Positions 13,682 to 26,820 of a DNA stretch of 64,000 bases are shown one piece after another. This DNA comes from Vespula vulgaris (lineage: Eukaryota; Arthropoda; Insecta; Hymenoptera; Vespidae). Position 1 is the stretch's first letter. The number at the start of each line of letters is the position of its first letter. Below the pieces are notes generated by a model that did not search any database, was not told the origin of the DNA, and worked only from the letters and a program-made list of their open reading frames with translations. The stretch lies in assembly GCF_905475345.1 (NCBI RefSeq), contig NC_066586.1, positions 434,501 through 498,500 of the forward strand, given 5' to 3'. The translations under genes were made by a program, and so were the position numbers.

Positions 13682-16600
13682 CCTCTGTTTCCGTCCTTCT
13701 TCGTATCTCCGATCTCTTTTCTCTCGTTTTTACTTCTATCTTCCGTTTCACACTCAAGGACGGTCGTACTCACCTCCATGAATTCGTTATGAGCCGGCGA
13801 TCGCTAAGAGACAACTCTTCTCTTACTCGCACTTCTTCATTCTGATATTTTCCTTCTATTTATTTTTATCCTCTTCGACAAGAAACGAGTAAAACTTTTG
13901 TTCTTTGGCTCGAGAAATCGCGGAGAAATAGTATAGATGGGTAGAACGAGAAGAGGTAGGATACAAGCAGTATCGAAGAGAAAAAGAAAAAGTTTCCCCT
14001 TGAGAAGAAATGGGCGCAGGAATAATAACGTAGTAGCATTTTACCCCGTCGACGGTTTTCCATTTAAGATACGAGAAAGCTCCTTTCTTTTTCTTCGAAA
14101 ATCGAAGAGATAACAAGAGAAAGGGAAAAAGAAAGAGAAAGAACGAGAGAGATAGAGATAGAAATAGAGATAGACAGAGAGAGAGAGAGAGAAGCGACGG
14201 GGACGTCGACGATGAATGGATGAGAGGAGGGTAACATTGAGATAGGAGGGACGGAGGGAAGGACGGAAGGAAGGTCAATATCGATGGAAACCTATTATCA
14301 TCTATCTCCATGCCGATGTAATGGACGCACAGGTCCGATTATCAATCCTTAATAATTGTGCATATTAACCGCGCGCTAATTATCGACCACCAACCGCGCA
14401 CCACCAGCGCCGCTGGCAAATCGCACGAATTATACCGAGTGTATTCGTTGCTAAAATGCCAACCAACCGACCGACCAACCGACCGACCGACCGACCGACC
14501 GTCCAACCAACCGACCGGCACCACTGGTCGATTCCAATTGCAAGCGGAGTTTCGTATTTCGAAAAAGGTAATTACGCGCAAAGTCTCTCTTTTTTCTTTT
14601 TTTTTTCTTTTTTTTTTACGCTCGGAATAACTCGCCGAACGTAATCGAAAAATCGCGATACAACGCGACCCGTTTCGACGACTGCTAGTTAACGTTCGAC
14701 GCGTCGGCCATCCTTGATTTATGCGACTCCCATTACCTTTTATTTTATTCGCGCAAAATAGTTTATCGTACGGCGATAACGGAAAATGGGTTCGGGCTGG
14801 TGTAATCTCGTTTCGGATTCATTTCGCAGGATTACCATGCCGTTCGCGACATCTCCTTCCTCTTTTTAGCGATTTTACTGTAGAAAATTAATTGCGAACG
14901 ATCGGTGATCTATCCAATAACATCGCGAGGCCAGTTCCATTTCATTTCTTACGAAGTGAAGTTGCTTCGAACTGGGAGATCGCTCGATAAAAAATAGAAA
15001 AGAAGAAGGAAATAAGCTTTATCGGATTATTTGTTTTAACGAAAGTGGAACGGCCAAATAATATGGATTACCGTCGCTTCTCGTATTTCGCATTAAACGC
15101 GATTATTCGAACGTATATCGTATCATGTGGAAAGAAGGATTGGTGACGAGGGGACGAAGAAAAGGGAAGAGGGTAGGGTAGTGCGAGAGAGAGTGCAAAT
15201 ATAAACCTGGCAAACAATGGGCCAACATCGAACCGCCTCGTTCGTTTAGTGCTAAATATGAAGCGTGAAGACGAATAAATATTTGTAGGCGCATAATGTG
15301 ATTTTCCTCGTTAATTCGCACTCCGATCCGATATACTTTATCGTATTAGCGCTCGGAACCCGAATCGAAGCTTTTTCGATGTTCGAATGAAAATTATTGG
15401 ACGACGAGGAAAGCATGAAAAATGAAAAAAAAAAAGAAAAACAGGCAAATACTACCTAAAAAAAAGAAAAAGAAAAGAAAAAATGAAAGAAAAGGAAAAG
15501 TAAGGTTCCATAAAGGGAAAGATATTTCGCGAGAAAAAATGACTTTTCGAACGAGATCTTTCCTTTAATTCGGCGATACTCGCGCTAGAGAAATTTCGAT
15601 CGATCGATCGATCGCCCGTGCCATGGGTAATCCTCGAACTGATCTCGAGAAACGGAAGCTTTGCACGAGTAGCTCGTCCTAGAGCGCTCTCCAGTCTTTT
15701 TTGCTTCCCTGGAGCGCTTTTAATAAACGAGCGCCGGGCCCAGCGGGTGCTTTATACCACCGACGGTGAGCGGAGGGAAGGAAGGGTACGTTCGAAGCGG
15801 AAGGGGATGCTTTTGACGACGAGTTTTTTACGGCCCTGTGTTCCGGTGGTCGGGCTTTTACGTCCATTCCGGCCTTCCTCCACCTCTACCTCCACCTCCA
15901 CCTCCTCCTTCTCCACCTCAGCCCCTCGCTGCCCTACCTTTCCGTCCTCACCGATACGTAAGCGGCGGTCTAATCACTTTTACGAGGTGAAATTTTACGC
16001 GACCGAAGTCGTTTCCCCGCTATGCGCGTCTTCTCTCCTCGTCCACTAGACGGAGGGTGAGGGACGAAATTACATTGCCAGATTTCGTTAAGCACTCTCG
16101 CGGTCAAAGCCAATTACCCCTCGAACGTACAACTTTTTTATGCTCTTCTACGAGTTTCCTTCCCTCCGTGCTTTTCCCAGTCTTTTTTCTCTACCGTAAA
16201 GTGCAACGAAAAAAAAGGGAATAGAAGGAAAAAAAAGGAATACAAAAAACAAGTTAAAACAAATGTTCTCCATGCGGCAAACTTTTAAATCAATTTACGT
16301 AGAGAAAAGGCAAAAGATTAGATTGTACCTCGATAAATTTACGAAGATAATCTTCGACGTGATTTCAAATTGCTCTTGTATATTAAAGTGTACTTGTACG
16401 GGATATCTCGCCGTAAATTTAATTAAAATCGGCATCGCTCGCTCGTATCGGACACGCTGACGATAATCGCGATCGATCTTTTACCAATGTTCGAATAAAA
16501 TATATGCATACTCCCACTCGATAATAGAACAAGAGAGAAGAATGAATTCATTCTCTAGGAAGAAAGTGGAGAAATAATAAGGCAGAATAATCGGTAACTC

Positions 16601-17034
16601 GATCGAGACTAATGGAATTTCTATCGGGACCGGAAGTAACATTTCAATAATCGTCTTCAGCGCTTGGCCCATTACCCGTCGAAAGAAATTTCCATTTTGG
16701 AATGTTCACCACTCTGCCAAAGAATTATGAGATCGAATCCCGTAAAAGATTCTTTACAGTGTGTTTTCTATTACTTCTTATCCGAACGTTCGCATCTATG
16801 TACATAAATTAGAAATCAAAAAGCAAAGGAGAAAGCGCGCAGGTAAAATTTACGCTTGTCGCTTGGCCGATCTTAAAAATGATTAAGTTCCGTTAATGCG
16901 CGTTACGTTTGCGAGAGAATCGAGATATCTTATCGACGCGCGTAAGTACGCGTATATCCTATGTATATACTTATAAATATACCCCATGTATACATATATA
17001 CATACATACATACATACCTACATACCTACATACC

Positions 17035-17070
<36 letters not shown>

Positions 17071-17341
17071 TACACACATATATATATATATATATCTACA
17101 TGTGAACAGCTCGTTGGTACGTCGAAAGCGATTTGCGAAGTCTCTCGAGATCAAGAGGAGGGATTAAGGCGAGGACGTAAAGTCGAATTGGAACTCGCAA
17201 GATAATGACGGCGGCTTAAATGGCAGCCAAGCGTGCTTACTTCTACTTACACGTATTCCCGGGCCCTCTCTTTCTTTCACTTCCCCTCTAGATTGATCGC
17301 GAGTGGAATTTCCTGAATTCTACGGATTCCACCGACAAATT

Positions 17342-17408
<67 letters not shown>

Positions 17409-18064
17409 CTCCTTTACATTCTTTTCCCTTCCATTCGGTAGATTCTTTGAACGAAGAACGTTGGCGGGCCGACCGATGAGATCGTCGTTTACTCGCGATA
17501 TCTTGGCACAAGTTCAGAAAACGTATTTGTATGAAAGGTTTGGCATCGCTCCGATATCGAAGATCACTGTCCTTCGCCAATAGTGAGATTGCCAAGGACG
17601 TCGTACTGCAGTTATTACGTTTCGATAAATCGATAAAACGAATGTGGATATTAGCGTGATCTCGAAAAGGAAAGTACGCGAGAAGCCAAAGAATGAAAAT
17701 TATTTCGAATAATAATGCATGATTGCATAATAAATATACTTACATGCCTCTCCTCGGCTGGATTAAGGCCTGAAACAGAAAAAAAGAAAAATCAATTTTT
17801 CACGGATAACAGCGATATTTATATTAATAGCGCTACGTGCTATTTTATTTCGCTATTATTCGAGGACCGAATCGAATTGAGTCAGCGGTACACCTACAGG
17901 ATCTTTTCTGTGAAAAGAGGAAAAAGGCAAAGGAAGGAAAAGGAAAAGAAAGGGGAGTCAGACTTCTCGAGAATTTCCGAGAAGAAAGTGGACGAGTTGG
18001 AGGAGCGAGAATGTGAAAAGAAGAAAAGAGACAGCGAGAAGGAGAGAGAGAGATAGATAGATAC

Positions 18065-18097
<33 letters not shown>

Positions 18098-18696
18098 AAG
18101 AGAAAGAGAGAGAGAGAGAGGAATAGGAGAAAGGGAGAAGAGCCCGAAGGAGGAAGCTTTGTCCTCGAGAAACCGAGTTCGTAGTTTGCTCTCGCTCGAT
18201 TTCCCCAACCTCCTCATCCTCTAGATAAGTACACTTTGTCTCGCAGGAAATATCCTAACGATATCTTTTCTCTCGTTCGTCCTACATAGCAGCCCCATAC
18301 GATCGTTTATTCTCTTTTTTCGCGAATTATTTTCCTTCGGATTATAGATTAAATACGTTAAATGGCTTAACATAGTCGTTTTGCTTGCGTAAGAGAAAGA
18401 GAGAGAAAGAGAGAAAAGAAGAAGAAGGTCGCTCCCGATCCTTTTTGCTCGCTTTACGGTTCACCAAATTACGGTAGGGCGATGCGGTCGACCGGAAGAA
18501 TTTCCTCATATTTCCCGGCTATTACCGAGGAAAAGAGAAGAAGTAGATATCGAGGAGAAGGGAAGGGTAAACTCGTATACGAGCGTTCCAACGTCTACTA
18601 CGGATGCTGCATTCCGGAAAAGGGATGAACGAGGGGTTAGGCTGGAAGAAGCCTGCCCAGATACACGTTGGCTTTCTCCGAAGGAGAGAAAGAGAA

Positions 18697-18765
<69 letters not shown>

Positions 18766-20218
18766 TTACTGGCAAGCGTGTCCCCCGTAAACCTGGCTAA
18801 TGCTCGTCATCTTCTCCCTCCCTTGTCCTTTCCAAGGGAACTCCCTTTCTCTCTCTAGAGATTTCTCCTTGAACTCCCTCGTGGCTTGGCCTGCCTCGTA
18901 AACGGACGCGGAAGAGCGCGCATAATTTCGCACTAAAACCAGTAAGGGTGTCGTTCGCCATCCAAGAAAACGACTCGACCGGCATTTGTCCGAGTACTTT
19001 CCCAAGAGCCATTCGAAGGATGACTTCTTACGAATTATTGGATGGAAGAGTCACGTTTAGATTCGATGAATCGAATCGTGACCACGAATCGACCTCAACG
19101 ATGAAAACCTATTGGTTTATCGCAAATACAAGAAGGTAGTTTTCGTCGAAGATGAAGTTTACGTTAAGTACTTAAGTACCGAAGAAACGGATAGCTAGGT
19201 AGCTCGTTTCGAAAGCTCCCGCGTAAACGGGTATACCAGAAGATAAGAAAAACGGAAGGAATTATCGAACGAGTTCTTTTTCAGATAGATTAAATTTTCT
19301 ATCTTTGGCCGTTATATTTCTCTCGCTCCAATGGTCCAGGCTTGGGGAATAAGAAAACGAAAACAAGAAGAAAAAGAAAAAAAAAAGAAAAAAGAAAGAA
19401 TATAAAAACGGACAAAACTCGATCTCCTTGTCTCTTTCCCTGTCTATCTTAAAAAGCCGTTTCTGTGGACAGAGTCGGCGATAAAACGGTAATACGAGCG
19501 ACGCTACTGGTTTCTAATCGTCCGTAAAAGAGTCCGGTCTACTGCGATCGGCCACGAAATCGTCGTTACGCCGCGAGCGATCGAGTAAAAACGAATCGGA
19601 CGACTGCTCGTGACGGATATTATGTCGACGATGGGAAGAAAAAGCCGGCCAGAACGGTAAGGACGATAACAACCTTGGGAAGAAACAATTCGCCCGAGGC
19701 AATGTCCCGGAAAGGAGAGGGAAGAAGTTCCGCTACGCAGTCAGGATAAAAATTGCTAGCCATTTAATGTTCTAGGCTCACGTACCGTGTTGCGTCTTCG
19801 AGAAAGGCCATCGAAAGGCTTCGGGATGGCCTTTGACGAGCCCTTATACTTGATCCACGTTGATGTGAGAACATAATACTTGAACAGTTTTAATCAATAT
19901 GACATTTTTAACAACGTCCCATCATACAAAGAAACACACATGTAATACATGACAAGGTAAATTAATAAAATCAGAAAAAAGAGACTTTTCGAAGACGAGA
20001 TTCTTTCGTCCAAAAGAGGTCTTGATTCGGTCTTTCATATCTACAATATATAAGGTGTCGACGTAGTTGGAAAGACGCGAAACAACGTGTAACAACTGCT
20101 CTGAGGTTACATCGGGTAAAGGAGTATAACACGGTTAGACGAGTGTGGGTCGAGGTGGATGGAGTGTGGCCAAAAAGAAGGTAGAGACATACGTAGGTAT
20201 AGGTAGGTGTATGCTTTG

Positions 20219-20253
<35 letters not shown>

Positions 20254-20435
20254 AGAGCGAGGAAGGAGGGATCAAGCGGCTTAGGGGCGTGAAGGTTTTA
20301 GACGAGAACGTAGCTAGAGTCGGAAGGAACGAGGGGAGGAGTCGGAAGTACTCTCGTGTTGAGAGGAGATTCTAAGTGCTCTCTTGAGAGACGACGACGG
20401 AAAGAGAGATAGCTGAAGAGGCGAAAGAAAGACTC

Positions 20436-20468
<33 letters not shown>

Positions 20469-23197
20469 AGGTGGGTGGGTGTGTGTTTGAGAGCGGAAGG
20501 AAAGAAAGAAGAAGAGGAAAAAGAAGAGATGGGCGAGGCTGAACAAGACGACATCGGGCGGACGAAGGAGAGAACTGAAGCGCGAGAGAAGAAGATGGTA
20601 CAACTCGTTCTCTCCTTCTCACTCACGATTCTGTCAGTGTGAACGTTCTAGCACTGGTACGTACGAGGTATATACAGGGTGAGGACGTCAACGCGAGTAC
20701 CGGAGCGAGGTCAAGATCGAGACTTAAGCACGATCGTTTGCGTCATCCTTGGCTTTCCAGTCACGGAGTACGTATTTCGTTCTAACAGAGAGTACTGCGA
20801 ACCGTCGATGACTTTTCGATTTTCGATCGAGTATCGCATTACTTTTATACTACCTATCGAAAAGTCGATGATCCAAGTCGAAAAGCGTTTCATCTCGTAA
20901 TAATTAACCTCGCGATAACGCGATAAGAATGTATAAAACAAGCGGTCGTGCAAAACGATATCAGCGAAAACACGATGAGCAACCATTCTTCGAAGTGGAC
21001 GACGGTCTCGTTGTTTTTTCGTGTCGTATGCGATCGTATTCGCGCGAGTAAGATATCCAAAGGGGAAGCAGGAAACGCGCGAGACACGGGGCCAGCAATT
21101 TTTGTAAGTCGAACCCTCGACGTTTATCTACGACGAAGTTTGTAACGAGAGTATCTCTTGGAATCGGAATCTCTCTTACAGGAACGAATCTGAAGACAAT
21201 GTGATACTACCATTCACGCGACGAAATGAATTTTTCTTTTCTCTTTTTTTATATTTTTTTTTTTTTTTTTCGTTACATACCACCAGTCTCATTACATCAT
21301 AAAGCTTACCTCCGTTAGGTTTGAGATCGTCCGGTTGACCTCGATGAAGGTCCGGCTTGGTCAACATGGAAAGAGGATGAGCCGCGGAACCTCCAGGAGT
21401 TGCTGCAGCACCTGGAGGCAAACCGAGTCCCAAAAGGGCCGCGGACGCCGAAGTGGGTACCGGAAGACCAGCCCCCGGTCCCAATCCTGGTAGACCAGGA
21501 ATTCCTGGATGAGGTCCCATCGCGGCACCCGGTGGCAACTGTTGAGCGTGCATCTGTTGAAGGAGCCTCGGTAAATCGGGCCTCTGTTGCTGAAAATAAG
21601 AAAAAATGTTAACGACGATAGAGATTTTTCTTTGCCGACTAAAAAATTGTAGAAACGCCGTTTGTCTGATTGTAAGCTCGGTCGAAAAAAAGGAGTAATT
21701 TTCAAAGGTGCCTCGTCGCTCGTGAGTACTCACCTTCGTTAGAAGTCTCTGTTTGCGAAGCGTAAACTCATCTAGCCAGTTGCATAAGCAAATAAATTCC
21801 CACGACAAATAGCTCGACGAGAGCTACGATATTGAAGGTACGAGAAGCTCGTTTTTGCTCATTTACGCGTTATAATTGATCAAACGATTTGATTTTTGTT
21901 AGAAGCAAAATGCACGAACTTAGTAATTTGTTCGTTGAAAAAGTTGCGGGAGACCGCTTCGACCATCGACGTGGTCGGTGTATTCCAAGTAATCGTTACC
22001 GAACCCTTTGCCTTTTCTCCACCGGTTGTACTTTTTTTCCCTTTTCAGCATGGTTAAAATGGCGCGGTACTCGCGATATATAACGACTTGTCGCACAAAC
22101 TCGAGAAACTTTAAATAACCGAGCGTTCCGGCAGGGAAAAGGGCAAGACTGCGAAATAAGGGAAAGAAGGAAAAGCAAGGGAGACAGAGCATGAGATTTA
22201 TGCGGTCACTTGCAGCGAACGTCACCAAAAACTTTGTCCGAAAGCGCGAAGGTACTTTTGCCGGTAGTTGCCTCGTTAGTTCGCTCGTTCTCCTCCTCTC
22301 TTGGTGTCGAGTAATTTTTAGCCAACAGACAAGTTGTAAAGCTGTTCAGCGGTGTTTTAACGGTTCGCGAATCTCAGCGTAGAGAAAAGCGGATGGGAAG
22401 GAGACGGAGAAACGGTAAAGTAGGAAACGGTAGCGGAGGTGCCGAGGGTTAAAACGTTTCGCGTACAATCCTCGGAGAATCTTTTGTCTCTCTTCCTCCC
22501 TCTCTTTGTATCTCTATCTGCCTCTACCTCTATTCCTCTCTCTCTCTCTCTCTCGCTTTCTCTGCTTCTACGGTATACACGCGTTAAGGCAGACCCCGGC
22601 GAATATTCTTGAGAGTAGTTTGCCGAGATAATTAAATGGCTTAACGATATAATAACCTCGCGTCGAGCGGCTGTCTGAGCAGAGCCACCCACAAAACATA
22701 CAAACAGAGAAGAGGGAGAGCGACATGTATGCACGGGGCCGCGTCGTGTCGAGACGAAGGGGATGGTAACTCTCGGCGGAGTGCGAGAGAGATAAAGAGA
22801 AAGGAGGGGAGCATCACTTCGACTTGCGAGAGAAGACGCTCTCGCAAACGTTGCTGGAGATTTGGGAAAGCCGGAAGCCCCGAGGAAACGTTCGTCGAGT
22901 TTCTACTCTCTGCAGCGATAATAATACCGAGAACCTGAAGCTGCCACACCTAGGGTCTGCCACCTCTCTCTCTCTCTCTCTCTTTCTCTCTGTTTTGCCT
23001 CTCTTGCTCGAGCAGAGGAAGAGAGGAAATAATCGCCGCCTTGCCTTTGCACGAGGATTATCCTTACGACTGCGATTAAATTCCATCGAGCGTCGACTTC
23101 CGTCAAAGATTCTCTCGTCGTCTTCGAGCGATATACTACACCGGTATACTGATAAGTCAGCCGCTTTAAAAAAAATTTTTTACTGATCGCGATGCAC

Positions 23198-23250
<53 letters not shown>

Positions 23251-25944
23251 CACAAGAGAAGCAGTCACGTCGACGAAGAGGCTCGAAATTCCTCGTGCAC
23301 CTGCATCCATTGCCAGTCTCGTCCTCAGCACTTTTCATCAGAGTCGCCACTTGCTGACTCGGCTAACCGTGAAGATAGTACTGGAGGACCGTAGGAGATC
23401 GTCTTAACCTTCTTCCATATCACGCGTCGTTGCCGCCTGAAAAGCATCCTCAGCCGTGCGACTTGTCGACGACCAAGCCGAGAATGGCTCTTGGTGACGC
23501 TCGTCATTTCTTTTTTCTTTTTTTCTCTATTTCTTCTCCCTTTGTGAGTCATCCGGTAAAAAGTCGTCGAAGAAAGCAAAGATGAAATTATTTCCTATAG
23601 CGACCTCATCGTCGGACTTTACAAACGAACTCGAATTACTCGGCGAATAAATTTACGTCGAACGAAGCTTTAGACCGAATAAAAGATACTCTATTTTTGG
23701 ACAGAGTATTTCGTAGATCGATTCGACGAGCATTCCGGAATAAGGCAATCATTTGCACGGTATCAATTAAAACGTGGAAAGCTACTAAAGGGTTGGAGGG
23801 GTGAGTCTCGACTTTTCCGTTCGATCTGCTTGCGGCCGGTTGAGAGAGAAAGGGGGAGAGAGAGAGAGAGAGAGGAGAAAGGGAGAAGGGAGGGAAACGG
23901 AACGAGCCAGGGATGGAGCGAGTTAAGGCGCAGAGAATCCTGGGATCCTGCTAAGGATTTGCCGCACGTACCCCGACAACGCCGCGGATCCATGGTAGTT
24001 TCGAGAGGGTGAGGAAGGGGCGAGAAGGGTGGGTAGGAATGCTGATTAGTCGGTGCTCGTGCGCCATAACACTATAACCTATCCGGTCTGGAAACCGGCA
24101 GGAAGACTCGCAGTAAGATTCGAGTTGGAGTTGGCTGAGAAAGAGGAAGAGGAAGAGGTGGAGAAGTCGAAGAAGGAACAGGGAAAGGAGGTGGAGGTGA
24201 TGCTGCTGGCGATGCTGCTGGTGGTGGTGGTGATGGTGGTAGTGGTGGTACTTGTGGAAAGAGAAGGTGGAGACGGAGGCGGAGGAAGAGAGTCGAGAGA
24301 AGCCGGCGGCTTAATAGGGAGGAAATTGAGTGCTCGAGCAATATTGAGGAGGATTTCGGATTCGCCAGGATCGTATCCATCCGTCCGCTTTCGGATTCCT
24401 CGAGCGTGCATCGGCTTCCTCTTACCATCGTGCAGTGGTTCTCATTCGGTTTCTACGCCAACGAATTTCGACAATTTTTCTAGAGCGCGCACGTGCTACA
24501 TATACATATACATACATATATATATACACACACACAGACATCTACGTATGTATGTATGTTGTATGTACGTATATATGCACGCGTACACGCGACAACTCCT
24601 ACATCCGAACTCGTTCCGTTCGTCTTACGCGATGTAGAATAATCGTAAGTAAACATAAAATTGTATCGCCGATTAAAGAGACATAATCGGTCGGTATCTA
24701 AATCTCTCGAATTACGCGTTTATTTATCGACGATAATGCGATCCTTGCATCGATTCGCGTTTACCTTGGACTATTCTCTATACATCGACAATGCGAAATA
24801 CGATCCACACGAGCGAGCCGCAATTAACGTTTCACTCGTATGTACGAGCATGCCGCGCTTTACGTCGGATATACGCTTTAATATCGTTTCAACGACGCTC
24901 GGCAGTAGATGCAATCATAATCAATAATATCATGCTGAGTGGCACACGTTGCGCAGATTAATTTATCCGCCATTGGCGCGTACTCACCCCGATAATAGCA
25001 TTCAGCTCGGTCATGGTTACTTGCTTGGCTCTGTCAACAGCAGTGGCGACTTGCTGTTGATGTTCCTGAGAGAGGAAGGGTAGAATCTGCGCGATTATGG
25101 CGTTCAACCTCTTCGCTATCTCCGTCTGGAAAAAAGAAGAGATCGGGTTATTTTTTCTGTGGATTTTCATTTTGAAAGTAACGAAAACGCTTCAAGATTT
25201 TACGCGAAAATGAGAAGAAAGAGAGAATGAGATCACGTACGACCCTCTAGAAAATCTAGACGAGTGTGTAGGAGATCCTAAAAGCGCTTTAACCGTGATC
25301 GTTAAGGAGGAGCAAGGACCGTCTTAACGTTTCCTTACGAGGAAAAGGAGTGCAGGTGGCGATGGTCCGACGACCGTATTTTATGGTACCCCCAGGCTCT
25401 GGAACGAACCAACGAGAATTAAATTGAACTCGTACGAGATAGGTAACGATTCGAAAATTACGCCAGCATACCGATTCGTTCGAGGAGAGAAAAATAGCTG
25501 ATCGTTGGTCGTCCGTTCTGGATACGTGCGGAAATGAAAATCGACCAACAGAGTACACTTTCGGCGCCAGTGCGCGATTGTTTATCTATGCGAAGCCATC
25601 GTCGATGATTTATAAAACGAATCGTTCGTTTTACATATCTACACATACATGTGTACGCAGGTACGTGGACTTGTACTTTTGAAACGCTCTTCAAATAAAA
25701 TGATTACGAGCGAGCGTACGTGATATTTATTTACTCGCACGCTTCATCCCGGACGCGATAATACGAACAAATATACTCGGAGCCCGTAGACGAAACGTAA
25801 TGACAAAATTTCTCTTTCATTGAAAATGAAAATCACCGGGTCGATGAAAACAGCCTGGTGCGACGTACCGATCGAGCCGTGGAGTTTGAAAAATTTAACA
25901 GAGGCTGAGCGCAATTAGCGTGCGGCCAAGAGTATGGTCGATAT

Positions 25945-26006
<62 letters not shown>

Positions 26007-26784
26007 ACTTTCGCGAGATAATTTATAAAATTTAATAATCTCTCAAAAGACAACAACGTTTGCGTTGGACAACTTTTGATCGTTATATCGTTTCGAAAAC
26101 CTGCGTTTAACGTTTGCTCGAAAATTTACATGTTTTTCTCTTTCTCGTTTCTCCCTCTCCCTCTCTCGCGCTATTTCATAATTAGCAGGAAATTGCGAAG
26201 GATCGCTCGTGAAACAGGAAGAGGAAACGAAGAAGCGAGTTGTCCAACGTTAAAAACGGCTCGATTAGACGGTTATGTACGGTGCTTAATGCGACTCATA
26301 AAAGAGAGAAGGGTGCATAAAGGCTGGCTCGACTACCGGCCGGTGTAAGCCAGTAAAATCCTTATGGAGTTTCTCTACCTCTTTATCTGTCCCGCTCTAT
26401 TTTTCGTTCCCTCCTCGTCTTCGTTGCCGTTGCCGACGGCACTCATTTTCACTGCCGTTTAAACGAGTCTCGGATGTTAATTGAAATATCGTGGCCACTA
26501 AAATTCTTGGCAAGTTTCCTTCTCCATAACCGAAAGCGTGATGCCAGACGAATGGAACGGGAGGAGATGAAGAAGTATGAGAAAGAGGGCCGTACGGAGA
26601 AGAGCGCGAAGGGCAGAAGCGAGGAGAACGAAAGAAAGAAAAAAAAAACAGAGATGTTTTAATTACCCGTCGCCCTCGAAGTGCCAGTCATTAAGCCACT
26701 AATTATAACGTACGCGAAAATGAGTCGAGCCATCCGCGAGCATCGCATATGAAAGTGCACGACGGACAGAGAGAGAGAGGGAGG

Positions 26785-26820
<36 letters not shown>

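Larger units (their letters stand above)
2238..17743 (-). other. groucho intron 7 (15.5 kb)
   Basis: Runs from donor GTAAGT at 17743 to acceptor TTTCAG at 2238. It is non-coding by my reading except for the plus-strand candidate exon near 5464-5819. It holds (GA)n/(TC)n tracts (about 3936, 4520, 4848, 5918, 6114, 6994, 9399, 12369, 13145, 13650, 14170, 17346), a (CCT)n block near 3750, a homopurine block at 8349-8419, (GGAA)n at 8777, (AAAGAG)n at 9977, (ACG)-type repeats at 10531, (CCGA)n at 14461 and (CATA)n/(TA)n at 16989. Stretches around 2240-2500, 3980-4420, 8000-8200, 10640-11000, 14640-15110 and 16260-16900 are AT-richer and show nothing I recognise. Confidence 0.85.
17770..21309 (-). 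other. groucho intron 6 (3.5 kb)
   Basis: Lies between exon 6 and the microexon. It contains (GATA)n at 18049-18097, a compound (TA)n(GA)n at 18699-18762, (GA)n near 20224-20252, (GT)n with a GGTG tail at 20435-20488 and a 17-T run at 21254-21270. No coding potential is apparent outside these. Confidence 0.85.
21590..24987 (-). other. groucho intron 5 (3.4 kb)
   Basis: Contains (TC)n at about 22535, 22964 and 23201-23243, (GA)n near 23855, a GCT/GGT-rich tract at 24196-24262 that reads as poly-Val/Leu on the plus strand, and (CATA)-like repeats near 24500-24570. I see nothing else. Confidence 0.85.

Noticed and set aside
24053..24637. 194-codon plus-strand frame
   Set aside because: It is dominated by Glu/Lys, poly-Val and Tyr-Ile runs that come from GA, GGT and CATA repeats, with no recognisable domain.
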